The notes under the pieces are model-generated. The model saw only the letters and a program-made list of their open reading frames with translations, did no database searches and was not told the origin of the DNA. Below, piece after piece: positions 54,477 through 63,595 of a stretch of 64,000 bases of DNA. The DNA is from Isoptericola variabilis 225 (lineage in GTDB: Bacteria; Actinomycetota; Actinomycetes; Actinomycetales; Cellulomonadaceae): contig NC_015588.1 of NCBI RefSeq assembly GCF_000215105.1, positions 2,170,001-2,234,000 of the forward strand, given 5' to 3'. The stretch's first letter is position 1. The number at the start of each line of letters is the position of its first letter. Both the position numbers and the translations under genes were made by a program.

Positions 54477-55619
54477 GGGGCGCGCGACGGCCTGCTCGAG
54501 CACGAGGTCGTCGCGGTGCACGACCTCGCGGTCGTACCCCTCCCCCAGCTCCTCGCGCAGCTCGTACGTCGAGCGGCCCAGCAGCGCCGGCAGCTCGCTG
54601 GAGTCGAACGCGACGAGCCCGCGCGCGACCACCGCGCCGTCGGGCGCGACGAGCTCGACCGGGTCGCCGGCGTCGAACTGGCCCTCGACGCGCGTGATGC
54701 CGGCCGGCAGGAGCGACGCGCGACCGCCGAGCACCGCCCGGGCCGCGCCGGCGTCGAGGTGCAGGCGCCCCTGCGACCGTGCCGCGTGCGCGATCCACAG
54801 CCGGCGCGCCGACGCGCGTCGGCCGGTGGCGGCGAAGAACGTGCCCACGTCCTCGCCCGCGAGCGCCGCGGCCGCGTTCTCGGCCTTGGTGAGCACGACG
54901 GGCACGCCCGAGCCGGTCGCGATGCGCACCGACTCGAGCTTGGTGACCATGCCGCCCGTGCCGACCGCGCTGCCGCGCGCGGTGACCTCGACGCCGGCGA
55001 CCTCGGCGAGGTCCGTCACCGTGGGGATGCGCCGGGCGCCCGGGCGCGACGGCGCGGCGTCGTGCAGCCCGTCGACGTCGGTGAGCAGCACCATGGCGTC
55101 GGCGCGCACGAGGTGGGACACGAGCGCGGCGAGGCGGTCGTTGTCGCCGAAGCGCAGCTCGTCCGTGGTGACGGCGTCGTTCTCGTTGACGACCGGCACG
55201 ACGCCGAGCGCGAGCAGCTTGTCGAGCGAGCGCTGCGCGTTGCGGTACCGCACCCGGCGCACGGTGTCCTCGGCGGTGAGCAGCACCTGCCCGACCCGCA
55301 GCCCGTGCTCCGCGAACGCCTCGGTGTACCGGGCGACGAGCTGGCCTTGCCCGAGCATGGCCGCGGCCTGCATGGTCGCGAGGTCCCGGGGCCGCGCGGT
55401 GAGCCCGAGCGGGCCGATGCCCGCCGCCACGGCGCCCGAGGTGACGAGCACCACCTGGCCGCCGTCCGCGCGTCGGGCCGCGAGCACGGCCACGAGCGCA
55501 CGCAGCGCCTCCAGGTCGAGGTGGCCGTCCGGGCCCGTGAGCGACGATGACCCGATCTTGACGACGACGCGGTGCGCGTGGCGCAGGCTGGCCCGGGTGG
55601 TGGCGTTCACGGTGCCCAT
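54474..55619 (-). CDS. proB: Glutamate 5-kinase with PUA domain
   Basis: A 381-residue first enzyme of proline synthesis. The kinase core shows HRVVVKIGSSSLTGPDGHLD, VLVTSGAVAAGIGPLGL, VPVVNENDAVTTDELRFGDNDRLAALVS and LTDVDGLHD. GTGGMVTKLESVRIATGSGVPVVLT precedes a C-terminal PUA domain (about 285-370; RASLLPAGITRVEGQFDAGDPVELVAPDG). Feedback inhibition by proline is normal for the family. ATG 55619 is the family start. Confidence 0.97.
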   Translation of the reverse strand: MGTVNATTRASLRHAHRVVVKIGSSSLTGPDGHLDLEALRALVAVLAARRADGGQVVLVTSGAVAAGIGPLGLTARPRDLATMQAAAMLGQGQLVARYTEAFAEHGLRVGQVLLTAEDTVRRVRYRNAQRSLDKLLALGVVPVVNENDAVTTDELRFGDNDRLAALVSHLVRADAMVLLTDVDGLHDAAPSRPGARRIPTVTDLAEVAGVEVTARGSAVGTGGMVTKLESVRIATGSGVPVVLTKAENAAAALAGEDVGTFFAATGRRASARRLWIAHAARSQGRLHLDAGAARAVLGGRASLLPAGITRVEGQFDAGDPVELVAPDGAVVARGLVAFDSSELPALLGRSTYELREELGEGYDREVVHRDDLVLEQAVARP

Positions 55620-55634
55620 CTTCGCGCGGATCGC

Positions 55635-55712
55635 CGAGATAGCGATCCGTCGCCCGGATAGCGGCCGGTCGCCGCGGTTCGGGCCCCGAACCGTCGACGG
55701 ATCGCTATCTCG
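55635..55712. repeat. Nested 78-base inverted repeat between proB and obg
   Basis: Outer arms of 18 bases (starting CGAGATAGCGATCCGTCG) are perfect complements. Inside lies a second perfect 9-bp inverted repeat, CGGTTCGGG/CCCGAACCG. The spacer holds another GGATAGCGG, echoing the arm. The shape resembles a REP or tiny palindromic mobile repeat, or a strong processing/termination hairpin between obg and proB. Confidence 0.7.
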
Positions 55713-55721
55713 CGGTGGGGT

Positions 55722-57245
55722 CTACTCGGCGTCGGGGTCGGTCCAGTGGCCGGCCTCGCGCTCGGTCCACAGCTCGCGGCGCGCCTCGGCCTTGGCGTCC
55801 ATGCGCTCGGTGTGCTCCTTGCGCTTCTGGGCGCGGGTCGGGCGGTGACTCTCCTCGAAGCGCAGGTCGGTGCCGCGCGCGCCGAGCAGCTCGGGACCGG
55901 TCGTGAGCGTCGGCTCCCAGTCGAAGACGACGGCGTCGCGCGGGTCGCCGATGCGCACCTCGTCGCCCGCGACGGCGCCGGCCTCGAAGAGCTTGTCCTC
56001 GACGCCGAGCTTCGCCAGGCGGTCGGCGAGGAAGCCGACGGCCTCGTCGTTGTTGAAGTCGGTCTGGCGGACCCAGCGCTCGGGCTTGGCGCCGCGCACC
56101 TCGAAGAACACGTCGCCCGTCGAGCCGTCGGTGCGGCGCGTGACGGTGAAGCCCGACTCGTCGACGGCCTTGGGCCGCAGCACGATGCGGGCGGGCTCGG
56201 GCGGCGGGGCGGCCGCGCGGGCCCGCTCGACCAGCTCGCCGAGCGCGAACGTGAGCGGGCGCAGGCCCGCGTGCGACGCCGTCGAGACCTCGAAGACGCG
56301 CAGCCCGCGCGCCTCGAGCTCGGGGCGCACCATCTCGGCGAGCTCGCGCGCCTCGGGCACGTCGATCTTGTTGAGCACGACGAGCCGCGGGCGCTCGGAC
56401 AGCGGGACGCGGCCGCCGGAGATCTCGAGGTCGCCCGCGTACGCCGCCAGCTCGGCCTCGATGACGTCGAGGTCGCTGACCGGGTCACGGCCGGGCTCGA
56501 GCGTCGCGCAGTCGAGCACGTGCACGATGACGGCGGTGCGCTCGATGTGGCGCAGGAACTCCAGGCCGAGGCCCTTGCCCTCGCTCGCGCCCGGGATGAG
56601 GCCCGGCACGTCGGCCACGGTGTACCGCACGTCGCCGGCCTGGACCACGCCGAGGTTCGGCACGAGCGTGGTGAACGGGTAGTCGGCGATCTTGGGCCGC
56701 GCGGCCGAGATCGCCGCGACGAGCGACGACTTGCCGGCGCTCGGGTAACCGACGAGCGCGACGTCGGCGATCGTCTTGAGCTCGAGCACGACGTCGGCCT
56801 GCTCGCCCGGCTCGCCGAGCAGCGCGAAGCCCGGCGCCTTGCGCCTGGGCGACGCGAGCGCCCGGTTGCCCAGCCCGCCGCGGCCGCCGCGCGCGACGAC
56901 GTACTCGGCGCCCGCGCCGACGAGGTCGGCCAGGACGGTGCCGTCGGGGGACTTGACGACGGTGCCGTCCGGGACGCGCAGCACGAGGTCCTCGCCCTTG
57001 GCGCCGTCGCGGTCGTCGCCCATGCCCTGGGTGCCGTTGCCGGCGCGCCGGTGCGGCGAGTGGTGGTACTCGAGCAGGGTCGTCGTCGACGGGTCGACGA
57101 CGAGCTTCACGCTGCCGCCGTCGCCGCCGTTGCCGCCGTCGGGGCCGGCGAGGGGCTTGAACTTCTCGCGGCGGATCGAGGCGACACCGTGCCCGCCGTC
57201 ACCGCCTGCGGCGTGCAGCACCACGCGATCGACGAAGCTGGCCAT
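55722..57245 (-). CDS. obgE: GTPase Obg/CgtA
   Basis: A 507-residue ribosome-associated GTPase. The Gly-rich Obg fold is at the N-terminus ([41 protein letters not shown]). The G domain has the P-loop [36 protein letters not shown] (near 166-200), [16 protein letters not shown] and NKIDVPEA. The actinobacterial C-terminal OCT domain and an extra acidic/basic tail follow. It acts in 50S maturation and the stringent response. It lies downstream of rplU-rpmA on the same strand after a terminator. Confidence 0.97.
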   Translation of the reverse strand: MASFVDRVVLHAAGGDGGHGVASIRREKFKPLAGPDGGNGGDGGSVKLVVDPSTTTLLEYHHSPHRRAGNGTQGMGDDRDGAKGEDLVLRVPDGTVVKSPDGTVLADLVGAGAEYVVARGGRGGLGNRALASPRRKAPGFALLGEPGEQADVVLELKTIADVALVGYPSAGKSSLVAAISAARPKIADYPFTTLVPNLGVVQAGDVRYTVADVPGLIPGASEGKGLGLEFLRHIERTAVIVHVLDCATLEPGRDPVSDLDVIEAELAAYAGDLEISGGRVPLSERPRLVVLNKIDVPEARELAEMVRPELEARGLRVFEVSTASHAGLRPLTFALGELVERARAAAPPPEPARIVLRPKAVDESGFTVTRRTDGSTGDVFFEVRGAKPERWVRQTDFNNDEAVGFLADRLAKLGVEDKLFEAGAVAGDEVRIGDPRDAVVFDWEPTLTTGPELLGARGTDLRFEESHRPTRAQKRKEHTERMDAKAEARRELWTEREAGHWTDPDAE

Positions 57246-57278
57246 GGTCCGATCCTCTCTCAGGCGGAAGGTGGGGAC

Positions 57279-57317
57279 AGCACGAGGGGCGCACCGCGAC
57301 GGTGCGCCCCTCGTGCT
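57279..57317 (-). terminator. Terminator between rpmA and obg
   Basis: An 18-bp perfect stem (AGCACGAGGGGCGCACCG with its complement) and a 3-base loop lie 20 bases past the rpmA stop. No strong T-run is present, but the stem is very stable, as is usual in high-GC actinobacteria. Confidence 0.8.
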
Positions 57318-57337
57318 GAAGACTGCTGCGCTACGGC

Positions 57338-57595
57338 TCAGACCTCGGCCGCGACGATGTCGACGACCTTGCGGCCACGACGCGTCGCGAAGGCCACCGA
57401 GCCGGCGGTCAGCGCGAACAGCGTGTCGTCGCCACCGCGGCCGACGTTCTCGCCCGGGTGGAAGTGGGTGCCGCGCTGGCGGACGAGGATCTCGCCGGCC
57501 TTGACGACCTGGCCACCGAACCGCTTCACGCCGAGGGACTTGGCGTTCGAGTCACGACCGTTGCGCGAGGAGCTCGCGCCCTTCTTGTGTGCCAT
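57338..57595 (-). CDS. rpmA: 50S ribosomal protein bL27
   Basis: 85 residues, the full bL27: [65 protein letters not shown]. The N-terminus is the mature form near the peptidyl transferase centre and has no cleaved leader as in Firmicutes. It lies downstream of rplU. Confidence 0.98.
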   Translation of the reverse strand: MAHKKGASSSRNGRDSNAKSLGVKRFGGQVVKAGEILVRQRGTHFHPGENVGRGGDDTLFALTAGSVAFATRRGRKVVDIVAAEV

Positions 57596-57663
57596 CTTTC
57601 AGAACCTGCTTTCGAAGAACGAGGAGTGTTCGCCGCTGCCGGGGCCGGGCCCCGGGCGGGAAG

Positions 57664-57972
57664 TCACTTGATGCCGGTGACCTTGAGGCGGGTCAGCTGC
57701 TGGCGGTGACCCTGGCGCTTGCGGTAGCCGGTCTTGTTCTTGTACTTGAGGATCGTGATCTTCGGGCCCTTCTGGTCCCGGACGACCTCGGCGGTGACCT
57801 TGACCTTCGCGAGCTTCTCGGCGTCGGTCGTCACCTTCTCCCCGTCCACGAGCAGGATGGGGAGCAGCTCGACGGTGTCACCGGCCTTGGCGTCGAGACG
57901 GTCCATGACGACGATGTCCCCGACGGACACCTTTTCCTGACGGCCACCGGCCTTGACGATCGCGTACACCAT
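57664..57972 (-). CDS. rplU: 50S ribosomal protein bL21
   Basis: 102 residues: [49 protein letters not shown] to [28 protein letters not shown] end. ATG 57972 gives the standard actinobacterial start. An in-frame ATG at 57984 adds MSSN, but its spacing to the AGGAGAG site is too short. It heads the rplU-rpmA operon. Confidence 0.98.
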   Translation of the reverse strand: MVYAIVKAGGRQEKVSVGDIVVMDRLDAKAGDTVELLPILLVDGEKVTTDAEKLAKVKVTAEVVRDQKGPKITILKYKNKTGYRKRQGHRQQLTRLKVTGIK

Positions 57973-58316
57973 GTTGCTGCTCATCTCTCCTGGTCTTGGC
58001 GTGCTCGCACGACGTCGGTCACCGGCTTGGTCTGGAACTCGGGCCGCCGCGGCGGTCGAGTGCGGTGCGCCGTGGGCACACGGGACAGGCACGCTGCGGG
58101 CGCGCCGACCCACAAGACTACGCGACGCCCGCGCGTCGATCAAACGGCCCCCGGCCCGCGCGCGCGTGACGTCGGGCACGCGGGCGGCCGCGCCCGACGC
58201 CGGCCCCTCGCGCGTACGCGCGTGCGCGCGCTGTTCTTATGGTGCAGGTCACTCGGAAATCGCCTTCTGGTAAAGTGTTGGACTGCTTTTGTCCGCTGCG
58301 AGAGGATCCCGCCGCC
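57973..58316. other. Divergent promoter region of rplU and the BCCT transporter
   Basis: About 340 bases without a gene. It must hold the promoter of the ribosomal operon (left) and of the transporter (right). A -10-like TAAAGT at 58271-58276 lies 41 bases before the transporter start, but no good -35 is seen. The middle is rich in CGCG alternation (58155-58235). Confidence 0.5.
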
Positions 58317-60263
58317 ATGGCGCGCACGACACGCAGTACTTCAGGCAGCTCCGAGTACCGACATCACCAGCCCGGCCACCGCCGGGTCGCAGGCTCCGCC
58401 GAGCGCGTGATCCGCGAGGTCACCGACCCGAGCACCGCCGAGGGCGTCCACCCCGCGCTGCTCCCGGGCATCGGCGTCGAGCGCACCCGGACCACCTTCT
58501 CCACCAACTGGTGGGTCTTCGCCCTCGCCGCCGCGCTCGTCGTGGGCGTCATCGCGTGGGGCGTCGTCGGGCCCGACAGCCTGGCGGCCGCCTCAGCCGC
58601 GGGCCTGGGCTGGGTGTCCGGCTCCTTCGGGTGGATGTTCGGGCTGCTGACGGCCGTCGTCTTCGGCTACATGATGTGGCTCGGCTTCGGCCGCCACCGC
58701 AACATCCGCCTCGGCCAGGACGACGAGAAACCGGAGTTCTCGACCGTCTCGTGGGTCGCGATGCTCTTCTCGGCCGGCATCGGCATCGGGCTGCTGTTCT
58801 ACGGCCCGTACGAGCCGATGACGTACTTCCTCGACCTGCCACCGGCGTTCGAGGGCACCGAGCCCGGCTCGAACCCCGCGATGCACGCCGCGCTCGCGCA
58901 GACGATCTTCCACTGGGGCCCGGTCGCCTGGGCCTACTACGCGCTCGTCGGCGGCGCGGTCGCCTACGCCGCATACCGCAAGGGGCGCAGCCCGCTCATC
59001 TCGTCCCTGCTCGAGCCGATCTTCGGCAAGCGCACCGAGGGCCCGCTCGGCGCGGTCGTCGACTCGTTCGCGATCATCGTGACGCTGTTCGGCACCGCCG
59101 TCTCGCTCGGCATCGGCGCGCTGCAGATCGGCCGCGGCGTCGAGATCGTCGGCGGCGTCGGCCCGCTCGCCAACGGCGCGATCGTCGGCATCATCGCGGT
59201 CCTGGCCGTGGCGTTCATCCTCTCGGCCGTCTCGGGCGTCAAGCGCGGCATCCGCGCGCTGTCGAACGTCAACATGGTCGTCGCCGGCCTGCTCGGCGTG
59301 TTCGTCTTCGTCGTCGGCCCGACCGTGCTGATCCTCAACCTGCTCCAGGGCACGGTCATGACGTTCGTGGGCCAGTTCTTCACGCTCATGGCCCAGAGCG
59401 CCGCCACGGCCCCGGACGCCCAGGCGTTCATGGACGGCTGGACCACCTACTACTGGGCCTGGTGGGTCTCGTGGACGCCCTTCGTCGGCCTGTTCATCGC
59501 GCGCATCAGCCGCGGGCGCACGCTGCGCGAGTTCGTCACCACCGTGATCGTCGTGCCGAGCGTCGTGTGCCTCGTGTGGTTCACGGTGCTGGGCGGCACG
59601 TCGATGTGGACCGAGCAGGTCAGCGGTGCGCTCAGCTCGGCGGCCTCGCCGCAGGACATGCTGTTCGCGCTGCTCGCGCAGCTGCCGGCCGGCACGTTCA
59701 CCTCGCTCGCGGCCATGGTCTCGATCATCATCTTCTTCGTGACCAGCGCCGACTCGGCCTCGATCGTCATGGCCGGGCTGTCCCAGCGGGGCAACCCGAC
59801 GCCGAGCCGCTGGACCACGATCACGTGGGGCGTCGCGCTCGCCGCGATCGCGAGCGTCCTGCTCGTCGCGGGCGGCTCCGTCGCCCTGGCGGGCCTGCAG
59901 AGCCTCGTGATCATCACCGCGCTGCCGTTCGCGTTCGTGCTGATGACGATCATGGTCGCCTGGACCAAGGACCTGAACCGCGACCCGCTCACCCTGCGCC
60001 GCCGCTACGCCCGCGAGGCGCTCGTCCAGGGCGTGCGCACGGGCATCGAGGAGCACGGCGACGACTTCGTCGTGGGCGTCGTGCCGACCGAGCACGACCA
60101 GGGCGCTGGCGCGTGGCTCGACACCGACGACCCCGCGCTCACCGAGTGGTACCAGCCCGAGGAGGTCGCGGCGTCGACCACCGCGGGCGACGCCGCCGCG
60201 GAGGACGTCGTGGCCGACGACGCGGCGCCCGACGGCTCGCCCGAGCTCACCCGGGCGCGCTGA
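58317..60263 (+). CDS. BCCT family betaine/choline/carnitine transporter
   Basis: 648 residues, 12 hydrophobic helices. The BCCT signature is YYWAWWVSWTPFVGLFIARISRGRTLREF (near 380-410), and the glycine-rich TM1' region is VAMLFSAGIGIGLLFYGPYEPM. It imports trimethylammonium osmoprotectants with Na+ or H+. The N-terminal 60 residues and the acidic C-terminal tail (about 590-648) are cytoplasmic and, in relatives such as BetP, sense osmotic stress. ATG 58317 is the first start after the promoter region. Confidence 0.95.
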   Translation: MARTTRSTSGSSEYRHHQPGHRRVAGSAERVIREVTDPSTAEGVHPALLPGIGVERTRTTFSTNWWVFALAAALVVGVIAWGVVGPDSLAAASAAGLGWVSGSFGWMFGLLTAVVFGYMMWLGFGRHRNIRLGQDDEKPEFSTVSWVAMLFSAGIGIGLLFYGPYEPMTYFLDLPPAFEGTEPGSNPAMHAALAQTIFHWGPVAWAYYALVGGAVAYAAYRKGRSPLISSLLEPIFGKRTEGPLGAVVDSFAIIVTLFGTAVSLGIGALQIGRGVEIVGGVGPLANGAIVGIIAVLAVAFILSAVSGVKRGIRALSNVNMVVAGLLGVFVFVVGPTVLILNLLQGTVMTFVGQFFTLMAQSAATAPDAQAFMDGWTTYYWAWWVSWTPFVGLFIARISRGRTLREFVTTVIVVPSVVCLVWFTVLGGTSMWTEQVSGALSSAASPQDMLFALLAQLPAGTFTSLAAMVSIIIFFVTSADSASIVMAGLSQRGNPTPSRWTTITWGVALAAIASVLLVAGGSVALAGLQSLVIITALPFAFVLMTIMVAWTKDLNRDPLTLRRRYAREALVQGVRTGIEEHGDDFVVGVVPTEHDQGAGAWLDTDDPALTEWYQPEEVAASTTAGDAAAEDVVADDAAPDGSPELTRAR

Positions 60264-60274
60264 CCGCGCGCGCA

Positions 60275-60318
60275 CCGAGGGCCCGGACACCTGCCGCTGC
60301 AGGTGGCCGGGCCCTCGG
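60275..60318. terminator. Bidirectional terminator between BCCT gene and dodecin
   Basis: CCGAGGGCCCGG and CCGGGCCCTCGG pair perfectly, with an inner CACCTGC/GCAGGTG stem continuing the hairpin. It lies between the convergent stops of the transporter and dodecin genes. Confidence 0.85.
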
Positions 60319-60329
60319 CGCGTCCGGCA

Positions 60330-60539
60330 TCAGTCGTCGAGGACGAACGTCACCTGCAGGTCGACCTGCCAGGCGACGATGTTGCCGTCGGACACCTCGA
60401 CCTTCTGCTCCTTGACCCACGCGCCCGTGATGTTGCGCACCGTCGCGCTCGCGCGGTTGAGGCCCACCCGGATGGCGTCCTCGAAGCTCGTGTCGGAGCG
60501 CGCGGTGATCTCCGTGACGCGTGCGACCGTCCCTGCCAT
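60330..60539 (-). CDS. Dodecin (flavin storage protein)
   Basis: 69 residues: MAGTVARVTEITARSDTSFEDAIRVGLNRASATVRNITGAWVKEQKVEVSDGNIVAWQVDLQVTFVLDD. This is a full dodecin, which assembles into a hollow dodecamer binding flavins or CoA. The Trp that stacks on flavin (GAWVKEQ) and the QV(D)LQVTF strand are present. It is convergent with the BCCT gene. Confidence 0.95.
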   Translation of the reverse strand: MAGTVARVTEITARSDTSFEDAIRVGLNRASATVRNITGAWVKEQKVEVSDGNIVAWQVDLQVTFVLDD

Positions 60540-60641
60540 GCCGTCCTCCGATCGTCGTGGCCGGCGCCCGGACGCGCCGGCCGGTCCCTACGAGCATCGC
60601 CCCGAGCGGTGACGCTCGCCAGACGGGGTCACGATGGTCGG

Positions 60642-61247
60642 ATGAGGGCCACCCGCCTCCCCACGGGATCCGGCGGCGTCGACGACGTGGTCACGGCCGC
60701 GCTGCGCGCCGTCGACCGGCGCGGGTTCCTGCCCGACGCGCGGCACCGGCACGCCGGCGAGGACCGCCCGCTCGACATCGGGCAGGGCCAGACCTGCTCG
60801 CAGCCGTCGACCGTCTCGGCGATGCTGCGCCTGCTCGACGTGCCCCGGGGGGCGCACGTGCTCGACGTCGGCGCGGGATCGGGGTGGACGACGGCGCTGC
60901 TCGCGCACCTCGTCGGGCCGGACGGCGAGGTGCTCGGCGTCGAGCGGCACCAGGAGCTCGCCGCGTGGGGCGCGGCGAACGTCGAGCGCGCCGGCATGCC
61001 GTGGGCGCGGGTCGTCGAGGCGACCCCGGGCGTGCTGGGCGCGCCGCGCCCGGGCGGGTGGGACCGCGTCCTCGTCTCCGCGGCCGCGGACCGCCTCCCC
61101 GACGAGCTCGTGGACCAGGTCGCGCCCGGCGGACGCATGGTCATCCCCGTGCGGCACGCGATGGTGCTGGTCGAGCGGTCCGACGACGGACGCGTGCGCA
61201 CGAGCGAGCACGGGACGTACTCGTTCGTCCCGCTGGTCGAGGACTGA
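60642..61247 (+). CDS. Protein-L-isoaspartate O-methyltransferase-like protein
   Basis: A 201-residue SAM methyltransferase. The motif DIGQGQTCSQPSTVSAMLRLLDV is the PCMT-specific substrate loop and VLDVGAGSGWTTALLAHLVGPDGEVLGVER is motif I. WDRVLVSAAADRLPDELVDQVAPGGRMVIPV is motif II/III. Repair of isoaspartyl residues in aged proteins is the usual role; actinobacterial versions of this short type are also found with unknown targets. ATG 60642 is chosen; it is divergent from dodecin. Confidence 0.88.
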   Translation: MRATRLPTGSGGVDDVVTAALRAVDRRGFLPDARHRHAGEDRPLDIGQGQTCSQPSTVSAMLRLLDVPRGAHVLDVGAGSGWTTALLAHLVGPDGEVLGVERHQELAAWGAANVERAGMPWARVVEATPGVLGAPRPGGWDRVLVSAAADRLPDELVDQVAPGGRMVIPVRHAMVLVERSDDGRVRTSEHGTYSFVPLVED

Positions 61248-61299
61248 GACCCCACCCACGGTCTTCGCGGGGCGTTCACGAGTGCCCCGAGCGAGTCAA

Positions 61300-61315
61300 C
61301 CTACGGTCCCGTAGG
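61300..61315. promoter_or_regulatory. Palindromic operator upstream of the desaturase
   Basis: CCTACGGTCCCGTAGG has perfect 7-base arms around TC. It lies 80 bases upstream of the desaturase ATG. The TACG-type palindrome fits TetR regulators that control fatty acid desaturase genes in actinobacteria. Confidence 0.55.
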
Positions 61316-61394
61316 CTCGGGTCATCCGAACGACCGGGCACCCCGCCCACCCCCTCGGCTGGGAAGTCGAGCACCGACCCCCAGCGAGGCATGC

Positions 61395-62489
61395 ATGTCC
61401 ACTGCCACCGTCCCGACGAGCCCCGCCGCCGAGCGCGTCGCGGCCGCACCGTTCACCAGCTCGTACAGCACCCTGTCCCGTGCGGTGCGCGAGGCAGGTC
61501 TGCTGCGGCGGACCTACGGCTACTACCTCGCCACGGCCGCCGCGCTGGCGGTCGTGCTCGGCGGGCTGGTCACGGCGTTCGTCCTGCTCGGGGACTCGTG
61601 GTTCCAGCTGCTCGTCGCGGCGGGCCTGGGCGTGGTGCTGACGCAGCTCGCGTTCCTCGCGCACGAGGCCTCCCACCGGCAGGTGTTCGCCTCGGGACCG
61701 GTCAACGACCGCGTCGGGCGCCTGCTGGCCAACGCCGTCGTCGGCATCAGCTACTCGTGGTGGATGACCAAGCACACGCGGCACCACGCCAACCCCAACC
61801 ACGTGGGCAAGGACCCCGACGTCGCGAACGACACGATCGTGTTCACCGAGGAGGGCGCCCGCGAGCACCGCGGCCTGCTCGCGCTGGTCACGCGGTACCA
61901 GGGCTGGCTGTTCTTCCCGCTGCTCACGCTCGAGGGCCTCAACCTGCACGTGACGTCGGTGCGCTCGCTGCTCGTCGGGACGCGCGCCGACCGGCCCGTG
62001 CGCGTGCGCGAGCTCGTGACGATCGCCGTGCGGCTCGCCGCCTACGTGACGGTGCTGTTCTGGTTCCTGCCGCTCGGGCTCGCGTTCGCGTTCCTCGGCG
62101 TGCAGCTCGCCGTCTTCGGCGTGTACATGGGCGCGTCGTTCGCGCCCAACCACAAGGGCATGGCGATGATCCCGGAGGGCAGCAAGCTGGACTTCCTGTC
62201 CAAGCAGGTGCTGACCTCGCGCAACATCCGCGGCGGCGGGCCGATGAGCGTGCTCATGGGCGGGCTCAACCACCAGATCGAGCACCACCTCTTCCCGAGC
62301 ATGCCCCGCCCGCACCTGGCCCGTGCGCGGCTCATCGTGCGCGAGCACTGCGCCGAGCTCGGCCTTCCCTACACCGAGACGAGCCTCGTGCGCTCGTACG
62401 CGATCGTGGTCGGGTACCTCAACCGCGTGGGCCTGGCCGCGCGCGACCCGTTCGACTGCCCGATGCGCCGCACCCTGCGCGGCTACTGA
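61395..62489 (+). CDS. Membrane fatty acid (acyl-CoA/acyl-lipid) desaturase
   Basis: A 364-residue integral membrane di-iron desaturase. The three histidine boxes are intact: HEASH (near residue 93), HTRHH (near 130) and HQIEHH (near 295). Four hydrophobic helices (around 50-85 and 215-250) fit the family topology. It introduces a double bond, probably at delta-9, to adjust membrane fluidity; position and carrier are not decidable. A ferredoxin or reductase partner is not nearby. ATG 61395 is supported by the normal N-terminus. A palindromic operator lies upstream. Confidence 0.93.
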   Translation: MSTATVPTSPAAERVAAAPFTSSYSTLSRAVREAGLLRRTYGYYLATAAALAVVLGGLVTAFVLLGDSWFQLLVAAGLGVVLTQLAFLAHEASHRQVFASGPVNDRVGRLLANAVVGISYSWWMTKHTRHHANPNHVGKDPDVANDTIVFTEEGAREHRGLLALVTRYQGWLFFPLLTLEGLNLHVTSVRSLLVGTRADRPVRVRELVTIAVRLAAYVTVLFWFLPLGLAFAFLGVQLAVFGVYMGASFAPNHKGMAMIPEGSKLDFLSKQVLTSRNIRGGGPMSVLMGGLNHQIEHHLFPSMPRPHLARARLIVREHCAELGLPYTETSLVRSYAIVVGYLNRVGLAARDPFDCPMRRTLRGY

Positions 62490-62512
62490 GCGCCGGCGAG
62501 GCCCGCCGCGGC

Positions 62513-63550
62513 CTACTCGTCGGGCGGGAGGAACGCTGCCGGGTTCATATCCTCCATGAGCGCGTCGACGTCGACCTCGCTCATCCCCATGCCGAGGATG
62601 ACCTCGCGCAGCTCGTCGAGCGACGGCGAGTCGGGGGCAGGCCTTGGCAGGTCGTCGGGAACAGGCGGGAGCACGGGTACCGGCGGAAGGGGTCCGAGCC
62701 GCAGCCTGCTGCCCACCTCGGCCAGCATCTCGGTCGTGTGCCGCACTGCGAGGTCTGCGCGTGCCTGGCGGGCTGCGGCGTCGAGCGGCGCAGCGTCGAT
62801 CGCCAGCTCGAGATCGACCGACGCCCGACGGCGGCGAAGTCGCGTGCCGCGCGCCAGCTCAGCACGATCGGTGGTCAGGAGCGGAAACAGCCAGAGCTTC
62901 TCCCTGGGTGCCTTCGACCACCACGCACGCCAGGCTGGGTCGGCGTTCAGCGCGTCGGCGATCGCCACCGACGCCCAGTCATGGGCGGCTGATGCGCGGA
63001 CGCCCACGTCGTGCCCTGCGCCGATGCTCATCCAGCTCGGGTGGTCCCACTCAGGTGCGGGGTCCAGCTCGAGGACTTCGCCCGTCGCACGCTCGTAGGC
63101 GTGCTCGACGACGGCGAGGAATTCGGCTCCTTCCGCCAGCTGCCAGGGTGTGGCTGCCAGAGCCTCCGGGTGCTCGACGACCGATGTCCAGGTCTCGTAC
63201 CCGGCGCTCACGACCGCACAACGAGCGTCACGAAAGACGTCGTCCGACATCGGGATCGCCGGACCTGCGGGGTCGTCATGGGTGTCGTGGACCGGCTGGC
63301 CTGCGTGCGCCGGGGTGTCGAGCGCCGCGAACGCTGCGCGAAACTCGTCGGCGAAGCTGACCATGTCATGTTCCGAGAGGCCTGCGAGCGCCTCGACCAA
63401 CGGCGCGAGGGCCTCCTCGTCGATCCGACCACCCGTGAGCGCGATCAGCTCCCAGAACTGGATGCCCGTGCCCGCACGTTCGCGTCCCACCAGGGTCGCT
63501 CCTTCCGTCCTCACCAACCGGCTCGCGAACTGCAGCGCCCGGCCGCTCAC
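62513..63550 (-). CDS. DUF4240 domain protein
   Basis: 345 residues. The N-terminal 165 or so residues match the DUF4240 pattern: QFWELIALTGGRIDEEALAPLVEALAGLSEHDMVSFADEFRAAFAALDT, MSDDVFRDARCAVVSAGYETWTSVVEHPEAL and EFLAVVEHAYERATG. The C-terminal half is unrelated to anything I recognise and ends with a Pro-rich linker (GPLPPVPVLPPVPDDLPRPAP) and a helical MSEVDVDALMEDMN segment. Function unknown; DUF4240 is linked to WGR-like proteins and contact systems in some genomes, but nothing here shows that. ATG 63550 is assumed. Confidence 0.75.
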   Translation of the reverse strand: MSGRALQFASRLVRTEGATLVGRERAGTGIQFWELIALTGGRIDEEALAPLVEALAGLSEHDMVSFADEFRAAFAALDTPAHAGQPVHDTHDDPAGPAIPMSDDVFRDARCAVVSAGYETWTSVVEHPEALAATPWQLAEGAEFLAVVEHAYERATGEVLELDPAPEWDHPSWMSIGAGHDVGVRASAAHDWASVAIADALNADPAWRAWWSKAPREKLWLFPLLTTDRAELARGTRLRRRRASVDLELAIDAAPLDAAARQARADLAVRHTTEMLAEVGSRLRLGPLPPVPVLPPVPDDLPRPAPDSPSLDELREVILGMGMSEVDVDALMEDMNPAAFLPPDE

Positions 63551-63595
63551 GAGGTCCGACGTTGGCCAGCCGAACTGGCCGCAGGGGCCCGAGTC

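Noticed and set aside
58155..58235. Alternating CGCG-rich stretch upstream of the BCCT gene, considered as a regulatory RNA or Z-DNA element
   Set aside because: No consistent stem or conserved motif is visible; it fits general base composition.
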